DNA of 5,860 nt from Bacteroidota bacterium (GTDB taxonomy: Bacteria; Bacteroidota; Rhodothermia; Rhodothermales; UBA10348). Location: the NCBI GenBank assembly GCA_018623785.1, contig JAAZVD010000110.1, forward strand, positions 1 to 5,860, written 5' to 3'. This document shows, piece by piece, positions 1-5,860 of this stretch. Position numbers and translations under genes: made by a program. The notes below the pieces were generated by a model, which did no database searches, was not told where the DNA came from, and was given only the letters and a program-made list of their open reading frames with translations. Positions within the stretch are counted from its first letter, which is position 1; each line of letters opens with the position of its first letter.

Positions 1-1100
1 ACGCGACGTCCAAACTCTGAAAAGGTCATGACAACAACGCGATTGTCGAGGTCATCCGCCTGAAGGTCCGCGAGGAAGGCACCCAAGGCTGTCGAAAGTT
101 CATTCATCAGCACTGCATGTCGACTCAGTTGATTGGAATGCGTGTCAAAACCACCCAGATTGATATGATATATGCTGGCACCAAGTCCACCTCGGATCAA
201 TCGAGCCGTGGTCGCCATATTGCCCGAAAAACCGCTAACCGCGGGATATTCGAACAAATTGGTGCCTGAGTTGGAGGCATCGCTCAGTGCCTCGGCATAC
301 TGGACGGAATCATTAGCGATACTGCGGACGAAAGCGAGCTCATCTCCATAGAGAGTCTGCGGGACGAATGATTCATCGAACAATTGTCCAGTGTCAAAAA
401 AGCGCTGAAGAAGATCGAGGTTAGGAAATTGCACACCCATTCCTGCCTCTTCGCCTTGAAACAGAAGCGGTGTCCCGTTCCCCAATTGAACGGCAAGCGG
501 GTGATCAGGAGGGTGGTCCACGAAAGTGGGTATTTCATACTCCAAGTACCGCCCGAGCCAACCCGTGGTCGCTAGATTATCGGCTGGAGACGCCGTGGCC
601 CATACATCCGTTGATTGGAAGTGCGACAAATCAGGGTCGGCATATCCCACTCCTTGAACGACCTGCATGGCACCCGAGGAATACAACGATGAGAACGGTG
701 TCAACGATGGATGTAGTCCTATCTCCGTGGTAAGGGGAATGATGTCATTGGCAGCGAGGCTGATTCCCGGGCGATACTGGTAGTAGGTATCGTTTGTGTA
801 CGGAACGACCGTGTTCAAGCCATCATTTCCTCCGGAAAGCTGGATGACGACCAAAATGCGGTCCCCGGAGCTTTCGCGTAAATGATTGAGCAACGGGGAG
901 GCACCGTAGGAGCGGACCGGAATGCCTCCAAGCTTCATCGCGGCACCCGCGGTTCCAAGACCGATACCACGGATGAATTGCCGCCGGGACCAACGCCGAT
1001 GATGGTCGGAATGAAGACGTCCATCTTCGAGTCTTTCACCAGCAACGGTGTGGTGATCGGGATCCGTGACAGCGTGTGAATGGGTTGGGGCCTGGCACAT
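1..1100 (-). CDS. DUF1501 family protein with Tat signal (C-terminus cut by window edge)
   Basis: The frame is open from ATG 1100 to the left edge: 366 complete codons, no stop. I recognise the DUF1501 family, which is distantly related to the alkaline phosphatase/sulfatase fold and has no established function. Motifs in order are a twin-arginine signal SRRQFIRG (residues 38-45) followed by a small Gly/Ala-rich stretch, LSGGNDGLN (88-96), SHFQSTDVW (159-167), GGFDTH (316-321) and TFSEFGRR (359-366). Family members are usually somewhat over 400 residues, so roughly the last 60-100 are missing, including the region where a downstream DHG-type motif is expected. The start is fixed by an in-frame TGA seven codons upstream and the absence of other starts before the Tat motif. 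No Shine-Dalgarno sequence is seen. The gene begins 40 bp after the DUF1800 stop, so the two are probably one operon. The Tat signal implies export in a folded state to the periplasm or cell surface. Confidence 0.93.
   Translation of the reverse strand, partial: MCQAPTHSHAVTDPDHHTVAGERLEDGRLHSDHHRRWSRRQFIRGIGLGTAGAAMKLGGIPVRSYGASPLLNHLRESSGDRILVVIQLSGGNDGLNTVVPYTNDTYYQYRPGISLAANDIIPLTTEIGLHPSLTPFSSLYSSGAMQVVQGVGYADPDLSHFQSTDVWATASPADNLATTGWLGRYLEYEIPTFVDHPPDHPLAVQLGNGTPLLFQGEEAGMGVQFPNLDLLQRFFDTGQLFDESFVPQTLYGDELAFVRSIANDSVQYAEALSDASNSGTNLFEYPAVSGFSGNMATTARLIRGGLGASIYHINLGGFDTHSNQLSRHAVLMNELSTALGAFLADLQADDLDNRVVVMTFSEFGRR
966..989 (-). other. Twin-arginine (Tat) signal motif of the DUF1501 protein
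   Basis: These bases encode SRRQFIRG, an excellent match to the Tat consensus (S/T)RRxF(L/I)K, with Arg in place of the final Lys. A short uncharged stretch rich in Gly and Ala follows (residues 45-54). The twin arginines are residues 39 and 40. The 37 residues before them are unusually rich in His and Asp and form an extended n-region, which is compatible with Tat signals. The position of the motif supports the ATG at 1100 as the start. Confidence 0.85.
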
Positions 1101-1140
1101 GACAGTGTTGGAGTCGAATCAGGGTTCTGTTCGCGGGGGA

Positions 1141-2697
1141 CTAGATGAGCTGGTATTCAGGAAGCTGTACCAGCCGGTCGAGAAAGCCAGCAATACGTCC
1201 TGGTGCGTTGTCTGAGGCTAAATCCCATTCATACCACGGAGTGGACCCCAAGAACAGCTTGATCAAACTCTGGTCGGCATCGGAGCTCTCGTACACCCAA
1301 TCCGGAATAGGAAAGGCATCTAGATCTCCCTCAAATCCGCCGTCAATCGACGGGATCTCCACCCACTCCATGGGGACGTGGATGAAATGCCGGACGATGG
1401 CAAGGGGCAACTCAAACGCGTTGTCCACCGACTGAGGGTCGGATACTTCTTCGGCAAAAGACCGGATTTGCTCGTCTGACATACGGCGACGAACAATCAC
1501 GCTGGAGGAATTCCAGCGGGCGCTCAGCGTGTTGGTGTCCAGCCACTGTCGGTGTCCTGGCCAACCAGCCACATTCGGTGGGTTCAACAGAAACTGTTCA
1601 GTCCGACGACTGAAAATCCAGATTTGACTGGTCTGAAGTTCACTGGGTGGTTGTCCCATTTCTGCAAAGTGTCCCACATTCAGGTCCAGGGGTGACTTCA
1701 CCACGCCCCCTGTGATGGCAGGATCAAAAAACCGCTCGCTGGCAAACAGTGTCTCGAAGAGAACGCGGAGCGAAAAGCTCGCATCCAGGAATACAGTGGC
1801 CAGCTCCATGATGAAGCTCGCATCTTCAACGTGGTGGATGAAGGCCCTGTAAGCCCTCGATGCCACGAAATGGGCTATTTGGGGTCCGCGCTGGTCAAAA
1901 AGATGATCGATGGCTTCTTCCGGCGTCCACGCGCCGGCAATACCGAAAATGGTCTTCTCCCCCGCATCGTGACGTCCTGAAACAAAGACGGGCTCCCATG
2001 AGGTGCGGACATCCAATGCGTACCCGGTCATGGCACGAGCCATTTCCTGAACGTCGAATTCCGTGTAATTCGAGGACCCATCACTCGCCGTTGGCCCCAT
2101 GGTGAACAGCTCCATGAGTTCTCGGGCATAATTCTCGTTTGGCGCTGCCGCCGTGCTGTTTCTCCCGTCCAGATAAACCAGCATCGCGCCATCCGCTGTA
2201 ACATCTTTCACGAGCTGCTTGAAGTCACCCAGTGCGGAGCGTCGTAGCAGTCGCGCATATCGATATCCCAGGGCGGCATATCGATAGGTTTCCATGCTGG
2301 TCACAAAATGATTGTGCCAAAACAAGAACAACTTTCCCCGCAAACCGATGGCGGACATTTCTGCCGTAAGATCATCCCGCAGGATGCGCCGCCAATCTTG
2401 GTTATTCGCATTGAATTGGTCTCTTTCCGCCTCAGAGGCACCCCGCGGAGGCAGTAATACCTCAGCCCAATCCGGAGTACTTTCTTCCGAGAGAGTAGCC
2501 TCATCGAGCAGTTCTCGGACAATATCAGCGGCCATTCGCCCGACCGCTGATCGTATGCGTGAGGGTGATGCCCCGAAGGTCAGACGGGCATATAAATGCC
2601 TTGCCTGCTCGAGCGTCAGCGGGGAAGACTGTGGATCAGTCGATGAATCCAGACTGCGCAGTCTGGCTGCATCAGGAAAAACAAAAGACGAGGCCAT
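1141..2697 (-). CDS. DUF1800 family protein
   Basis: This complete gene encodes 518 residues, a normal length for the DUF1800 family, whose function is unknown. Family hallmarks in order are HLYARLTFGAS (residues 34-44), FWHNHF (126-131), NENYARELMELFTMG (187-201), FDVQEMARAMTGY (214-226), KSPLDL (334-339) and NPPNVAGWPG (372-381). The ending LPEYQLI is also typical. The ATG at 2697 is chosen because a TAG stop lies in frame only nine codons upstream (2722-2724). The N-terminus therefore cannot be longer, and it shows no signal peptide or membrane segment. The Shine-Dalgarno match is weak. The DUF1501 gene follows after 40 bp in the usual order for this pair. Family knowledge gives only that the two proteins co-occur widely, often in environmental bacteria, and are often annotated as a secreted or surface pair. 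The enzymatic role is not established. Confidence 0.95.
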   Translation of the reverse strand: MASSFVFPDAARLRSLDSSTDPQSSPLTLEQARHLYARLTFGASPSRIRSAVGRMAADIVRELLDEATLSEESTPDWAEVLLPPRGASEAERDQFNANNQDWRRILRDDLTAEMSAIGLRGKLFLFWHNHFVTSMETYRYAALGYRYARLLRRSALGDFKQLVKDVTADGAMLVYLDGRNSTAAAPNENYARELMELFTMGPTASDGSSNYTEFDVQEMARAMTGYALDVRTSWEPVFVSGRHDAGEKTIFGIAGAWTPEEAIDHLFDQRGPQIAHFVASRAYRAFIHHVEDASFIMELATVFLDASFSLRVLFETLFASERFFDPAITGGVVKSPLDLNVGHFAEMGQPPSELQTSQIWIFSRRTEQFLLNPPNVAGWPGHRQWLDTNTLSARWNSSSVIVRRRMSDEQIRSFAEEVSDPQSVDNAFELPLAIVRHFIHVPMEWVEIPSIDGGFEGDLDAFPIPDWVYESSDADQSLIKLFLGSTPWYEWDLASDNAPGRIAGFLDRLVQLPEYQLI

Positions 2698-2855
2698 GTT
2701 CTCGGATCGACGTTTTCGGATCTAGGGGCATAACCACAGCGAGCCAAACTGCTGGTCCTAATGACGTCAATCAGGGACTAGTTTTTGTCACAAAACTGTC
2801 AAATTGTCTTCTCCTTCGCTCAACAGACTCCCTCGCGACGAAGCCGCAATGGTGC
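2698..2855 (-). promoter_or_regulatory. Intergenic region upstream of DUF1800, likely promoter/operator
   Basis: This 158-bp gap separates the DUF3467 stop from the DUF1800 start. It is more AT-rich than the flanking genes. On the minus strand it holds a perfect TTGACA box (2797-2802) but no convincing -10 hexamer 16-18 bp downstream. Directly next to it is a palindrome with arms TTTTGT/ACAAAA around one base (2783-2795), and 13 bp further on is the 8-bp palindrome TGACGTCA (2762-2769). The layout looks like a regulated promoter for the DUF1800-DUF1501 pair, but no transcription start can be assigned. I find no stem-loop plus T-run that would be a clear intrinsic terminator for the upstream operon, so some read-through is possible. 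Confidence 0.4.
2783..2795. repeat. Palindrome TTTTGT-n-ACAAAA, candidate operator
   Basis: The bases TTTTGTCACAAAA form a perfect inverted repeat with 6-bp arms and a single central base. It lies one base from the TTGACA box at 2797-2802, about 90 bp before the DUF1800 start codon. Short AT-rich palindromes beside a -35 box are typical positions for repressor or activator binding, but no specific regulator can be named from this sequence. Chance occurrence cannot be excluded at this length. Confidence 0.35.
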
Positions 2856-3182
2856 TCAAGCCTCCCCGCCGGGCATCCCGAAATGGACGGCCGGTCCGTG
2901 TTGCGGGGCATCCTCGATTTCTCCGTGTGCTTGCTCGAACCGCTCGATGTTATCGGCGAGTGCACGTAACAGGCGTTTGGCATGCGGTGGCGAAATGATG
3001 ATGCGACTTTTTACGCGCGCTTTCGGCACACCCGGCATGACCCGTATGAAATCCAGAATGAACTCCTCTGCGGAATGGGCCAACATGACCAGGTTCGAGT
3101 AGGTCCCCTCGGCAATATCCTCGTTCAGCTCGATGTTCAACTGCGGGCCTGCGGGCCGTTGTTCGTCTTTCTTTTCGCTCAT
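2856..3182 (-). CDS. DUF3467 domain-containing protein
   Basis: This small soluble protein of 108 residues matches the DUF3467 family along most of its length. Recognisable blocks are LNIELNEDIAEGTYSNL (residues 15-31), HSAEEFILDFIRVMPGVPKA (36-55), KSRIIISPPHAKRLLRALADN (starting at 58) and FEQAHGEI (roughly 81-88). The N-terminus is charged and looks disordered, and the C-terminal tail after residue 90 is Pro/Gly-rich. No signal peptide or membrane helix is present, so it should be cytoplasmic. The ATG at 3182 overlaps the TGA of the upstream CBS-type gene as ATGA, which suggests translational coupling, since no strong ribosome binding site precedes it. The molecular function of DUF3467 is not known. 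From memory, family members in Bacteroidota often sit next to rpoC instead, so linkage to a CBS-type gene should not be read as proof of a sulfur-metabolism role. Confidence 0.9.
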   Translation of the reverse strand: MSEKKDEQRPAGPQLNIELNEDIAEGTYSNLVMLAHSAEEFILDFIRVMPGVPKARVKSRIIISPPHAKRLLRALADNIERFEQAHGEIEDAPQHGPAVHFGMPGGEA

Positions 3183-4582
3183 GATCCGGTGTATGCGTTT
3201 TCTTGGGTTCGAGAGGCCAGCGTTTCAATGAGGGCGCTCTTGGTAATGATCCGGAGCACCCCTTTTTCGTCCCGAACCAGCACGGCACCGGGCGCCTCTC
3301 GCAAGTGATTGGTAAGACCGCGTATGGGCATGTTGTGATCTACGACTGCGAGCGCGGGACCCATATTGTCTGATACTGCATGATCCTTGGCTCCTGGCTC
3401 ATCAATCAGGCGGTTCAGAACAACGGACTCGGTGAGACTGCCTACGACCTCCATCCCGTCCATGACCGGAAGCTGGGATACGGAGTTTTCCACCATCCGC
3501 CTGATGGCTGTCTGCAAGGTATCCTCCGGGCGCACGGCGATAACGGCATCTTTTTCAGCAGAAGCTACATCACCTGCCAGTATCTCGCGCTCTTCCTCAA
3601 GAAAGCCGTGGCTGCGCATCCACGTATCATTATAGGTCTTGGACAGGTACCGAAAGCCACTGTCCGGCAGTAGAACGACGACCACGTCGTCTACCGTCAG
3701 CTGATCCCGATGGGTCTCGAGCCATTTCAAGGCACCACTCACCGCCAGTCCGCACGATTGCCCGACAAAAAGGCCCTCCTCGCGTGCCAACCGTCGGGTC
3801 ATGAGCATGTTTTCCCGATCCGTAGACCGCACGAAGTCATCCACAATATCAAAATCCATGTTGCCGGCCAGGATATCCTCCCCAGCTCCCTCCGTGAGAT
3901 ACGGGTAAATCTCGGATTCGTCGAAGGTCCTCGTGAAAAAATACTTGTGATACACGGACCCATATGTGTCCACACCAATGGCCCGCACCGCCGGATTCTG
4001 CTCCTTCAGGTAGCGGGCAGTGCCTGACAGGGTGCCGCCCGTTCCGGCCGAGGCAACGTAGTGCGTGATCTTGCCTTCTGTCTGGCGCCAGAGCTCCGGA
4101 CCGGTTGTCCGGTAATGTGCCTCCGCGTTGGCCGGATTATCATATTGGTTCAGGTAAACGGCTCCGGGGGTCTCCTCCGCAAGACGCCGAGACACGCTGT
4201 AGTACGAACGAGGATCGTCCGGCGCGACATTCGTTGGACACACCAACACTTTGGCTCCCAGAGCCCTCAGGACATCTGCTTTCTCCGGGCTCTGCTTGTC
4301 CGTGGTCACGAAGATGCAGCGATACCCTTTGTTGATGGCAGCCAAAGCTATGCCGGCTCCCGTGTTGCCGCTTGTACCTTCGACAATGGTCCCACCGGGC
4401 TTCAAATCCCCCGATGCCTCGGCAGCCTCAATCATGGCCAGACCAATCCGGTCTTTGACTGAGCCTCCGGGGTTGAAGTATTCAACTTTAGCCAATACGG
4501 TACACGGAAAATCGGCTGTTATACTGTTGAGTCGAACCAACGGCGTATTTCCGATGGCATCGGTGATGGAGTCAAGCCACAT
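3179..4582 (-). CDS. cbs: Cystathionine beta-synthase-type PLP enzyme with two CBS domains
   Basis: This is a fold-type II PLP enzyme of 467 residues. The catalytic part (about 1-330) shows IGNTPLVRLN (10-19), NPGGSVKDR with the PLP-binding lysine at K43, TSGNTG (70-75), the phosphate loop GTGGTLSG (180-187), EGLFVGQSCG (269-278) and LLPDSGFRYLSK (304-315). A CBS-domain pair follows (about 339-460). The PDSG..YLSK...D.WM segment and the CBS pair favour cystathionine beta-synthase (serine or an activated serine plus homocysteine to cystathionine, cytoplasmic) over plain O-acetylserine sulfhydrylase, which lacks CBS domains, but the substrate is not proven. There is no N-terminal heme-binding extension as in animal CBS. 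The frame could extend to a GTG at 4648, but those 22 residues do not look like family sequence, so the ATG at 4582 is preferred. It overlaps the DUF3467 gene by 4 bp. Confidence 0.88.
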   Translation of the reverse strand: MWLDSITDAIGNTPLVRLNSITADFPCTVLAKVEYFNPGGSVKDRIGLAMIEAAEASGDLKPGGTIVEGTSGNTGAGIALAAINKGYRCIFVTTDKQSPEKADVLRALGAKVLVCPTNVAPDDPRSYYSVSRRLAEETPGAVYLNQYDNPANAEAHYRTTGPELWRQTEGKITHYVASAGTGGTLSGTARYLKEQNPAVRAIGVDTYGSVYHKYFFTRTFDESEIYPYLTEGAGEDILAGNMDFDIVDDFVRSTDRENMLMTRRLAREEGLFVGQSCGLAVSGALKWLETHRDQLTVDDVVVVLLPDSGFRYLSKTYNDTWMRSHGFLEEEREILAGDVASAEKDAVIAVRPEDTLQTAIRRMVENSVSQLPVMDGMEVVGSLTESVVLNRLIDEPGAKDHAVSDNMGPALAVVDHNMPIRGLTNHLREAPGAVLVRDEKGVLRIITKSALIETLASRTQENAYTGS

Positions 4583-4805
4583 AAGAGAGTCGTCAACGTT
4601 ATGGAAATGGCGTTCAGGCGCCCAATGAAGGACTGCTATATTACGCACTGCCTATATTGTCTGCGTCCACCGATAACCAGTGCCCGTCAGCGCCAACATA
4701 CGCAACGGCAAGCTGGACACAGTGGGCACATGAACGCCTTGTCTCCGTCTCCTCTCAACCCGCATCCAACCGGCCGCATACAGGCCCGAGCGCCCCTTTA
4801 ACGGC
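4583..4805. promoter_or_regulatory. Divergent intergenic region between the CBS-type gene and the histidine kinase gene
   Basis: This 223-bp stretch lies between two divergent start codons and should hold promoters for both directions. I see no convincing gene in it. The small open frames crossing it are not family-like. The clearest feature is a short AT-rich island (4636-4658) with two copies of CTATATT, which gives -10-like hexamers for either direction. No good -35 box is spaced correctly on either strand. Neither start codon has a recognisable Shine-Dalgarno sequence. The leader of the kinase gene would be about 140 nt if transcription began near the island. Confidence 0.5.
4636..4658. 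repeat. Two direct copies of CTATATT, possible -10 elements
   Basis: CTATATT occurs at 4636-4642 and again at 4652-4658, a 16-bp period, in an otherwise GC-richer region. TATATT on the plus strand matches five of six bases of the TATAAT consensus. On the minus strand, TAATAT (4638-4643) is a weaker match. The repeat may mark overlapping divergent promoters or a binding site spaced about one and a half helical turns apart. The evidence is only position and composition. Confidence 0.3.
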
Positions 4806-5860
4806 ATGGAAGCCCTACCCTCTCTGGATCCTGACTTACTGGTGGCCACCGTATCGTCGGACGGCACCATACTCTCGCGCAATGCTGCCTGGATGCAGTT
4901 TTTCGGTGACGACGACGATTTGTGGACTCGCCTCTCTGACGGAGACAGCGATCTGGCAGGGCGCAATCTGAAAGAAGCCGTTGGCGGTTCCCTGGTTACG
5001 CATGCACTCTTCATGGTTACGTCGAGGCAACGCGATCTACCGGTACCTGTCCTGCTGCACTTCGTACCTGTTCCGGACGAGACGTCTGGACGCATCCGCG
5101 CCGTGAGTATCACGGGTGAGGTACTGACCGAGCCGACAACGTGGACGGAGAGCCAGACCCAACGTCACCGTATGGAAACGCTGGGACGCATGACCATGGG
5201 CATGGCCCACGACTTCAACAATCTACTGTCCGGTATACTGGGTCACTTGGAGCTGTGGCGGTTGGAATCTCCGCCAGACGAGCGGCAGGCAGAACACATG
5301 GACACCATTGAGGCGGCGGCTGCTTCGGGCGCTGACCTGATCGGTCGGATCCAACGCTACATCCGCCAAGAGGCGCAATCGGCCTTCGAACCTGTCGATC
5401 TTAATACTCTCATCGAGGATTGCCTGCAATTCACCCGGCCATACTGGTATAACGAGCCTCGGCGCCAGGGCATTCACATCGAAGCTTCTTTCGATAAAGA
5501 ACAGCTCCCCGAAATACGGGGTACGCGCAGCGAACTGCGTGACGTCTTCGTCAATCTGATCCTCAATGCGATTCATGCGCTTCCGGAGGGCGGTCAGATT
5601 CGGGTGCGCACCTTTCTGGATGATGAGGGTATTGGCGTGGAGGTATCCGATACGGGTACAGGTATGCCGCCGGAGGTGGCCAAGCGCGTATTCGAACCTT
5701 TGTTTTCTACCAAGGGCGAGTCTGGCAACGGCATGGGGCTTTCCGTTGCCGCCGGAACGATGCGGGAGCACGGTGGCAGTATAGCCGTGCACTCCGAAGA
5801 AGGCTCAGGCACCCGCTTTATGCTCCGATTCCCCGTGAAGCGAGAGACCTTTCCGACAAG
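4806..5860 (+). CDS. PAS-domain sensor histidine kinase (C-terminus cut by window edge)
   Basis: The frame is open from ATG 4806 to the right edge: 351 complete codons. Residues about 8-110 look like a PAS sensor domain (VSSDGTILSRNAAWMQFFG near the start, then a VPVPDE...GRIRAVSITGEV strand pair at its end). The dimerisation/phosphoacceptor segment has the H-box MAHDFNNLLSGILGH with the phosphorylated His at 135. The ATPase domain is complete, with N-box NLILNA (250-255), G1 DTGTGMPP (282-289), F-box FEPLFSTK (296-303) and G2 GNGMGLS (307-313). The HDFNN form is typical of soluble, NtrB-like or hybrid kinases. No transmembrane helix is present, so it should sense a cytoplasmic cue. The ATPase domain appears to end around residue 345. 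Whether the protein stops soon after or continues into a receiver domain lies outside the window. An in-frame TGA at 4731-4733 with no other start between supports this ATG. No partner regulator is visible here. Confidence 0.92.
   Translation, partial: MEALPSLDPDLLVATVSSDGTILSRNAAWMQFFGDDDDLWTRLSDGDSDLAGRNLKEAVGGSLVTHALFMVTSRQRDLPVPVLLHFVPVPDETSGRIRAVSITGEVLTEPTTWTESQTQRHRMETLGRMTMGMAHDFNNLLSGILGHLELWRLESPPDERQAEHMDTIEAAAASGADLIGRIQRYIRQEAQSAFEPVDLNTLIEDCLQFTRPYWYNEPRRQGIHIEASFDKEQLPEIRGTRSELRDVFVNLILNAIHALPEGGQIRVRTFLDDEGIGVEVSDTGTGMPPEVAKRVFEPLFSTKGESGNGMGLSVAAGTMREHGGSIAVHSEEGSGTRFMLRFPVKRETFPT

Noticed and set aside
1..1100. Possible frameshift or decay in the DUF1501 gene
   Set aside because: Direct translation from 1100 to the left edge is uninterrupted and keeps all family motifs in one frame. 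The gene is only cut by the window.
2312..2725. Plus-strand open frame of 137 residues opposite the start of DUF1800
   Set aside because: It is antisense to a well-supported family gene, has low-complexity Ser/Arg composition and shows no recognisable domain.
2815..2846. Possible terminator hairpin after DUF3467 (CTTCG/CGAAG arms)
   Set aside because: The arms are only 5 bp with a loop of about 20 bases and no T-run follows, so it does not look like an intrinsic terminator.
2950..3288. Minus-strand open frame of 112 residues across the DUF3467 and CBS-type gene junction
   Set aside because: It overlaps two supported genes in another frame and is Arg/His/Lys-rich with no domain signal.
4583..4648. 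N-terminal extension of the CBS-type protein from a GTG start at 4648
   Set aside because: The extra 22 residues do not resemble family sequence, whereas the ATG at 4582 places the IGNTPLVRLN motif at the usual distance from the N-terminus. The extension would also overlap the likely promoter island.
4680..4729. Inverted repeat GTGCCC/GGGCAC in the divergent region
   Set aside because: Arms of 6 bp separated by 38 bases are expected by chance and do not form a plausible hairpin or operator.
4652..5113. Minus-strand open frame of 153 residues over the kinase N-terminus
   Set aside because: It lies opposite the PAS-coding part of the histidine kinase, shows no family motif, and is Arg/Ser-rich as expected for a shadow frame.
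5223..5792. Minus-strand open frame of 189 residues over the kinase catalytic domain
   Set aside because: The opposite strand encodes all the histidine kinase ATP-binding motifs in order, so this is a shadow frame despite its length.

Overview
The window carries five protein genes, two of which run off its ends. Four are on the minus strand (positions 1 to 4582) and one on the plus strand (4806 to the right edge). No RNA gene, CRISPR array, insertion sequence or phage gene is visible. The genes look chromosomal. The source is probably a free-living Gram-negative bacterium of moderate GC content. A Bacteroidota/Rhodothermota-type lineage fits best, since DUF1501/DUF1800 pairs and DUF3467 occur there and none of the five start codons has a good Shine-Dalgarno sequence. 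Planctomycetes-like or other groups cannot be excluded.

Left part (1-2697, minus strand): a DUF1800 gene (1141-2697) is followed after 40 bp by a DUF1501 gene (1100 down to the left edge, C-terminus missing). This is a widespread conserved pair of unknown function. The DUF1501 protein has a clear twin-arginine export signal. The DUF1800 protein has no signal peptide, and a stop codon just upstream rules out a longer N-terminus. A 158-bp gap upstream (2698-2855) holds two small palindromes and a TTGACA box and probably contains the pair's promoter.

Middle part (2856-4582, minus strand): a cystathionine beta-synthase-type PLP enzyme with two C-terminal CBS domains overlaps a small DUF3467 gene by 4 bp (ATGA), so the two are probably translationally coupled. 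The enzyme belongs to transsulfuration or cysteine metabolism. The role of the DUF3467 partner is unknown.

Right part (4583-5860): a 223-bp divergent intergenic region separates the PLP enzyme gene from a plus-strand soluble PAS-type sensor histidine kinase with an HDFNN H-box and a complete set of ATP-binding motifs. The gene continues past the window. Any regulatory link between the kinase and the neighbouring genes is inference from the divergent layout only.

I see no clear sign of a wholly new system. The points most worth following are the uncharacterised DUF1800/DUF1501 pair, with only one partner carrying an export signal, and the tight coupling of DUF3467 to a CBS-type enzyme.
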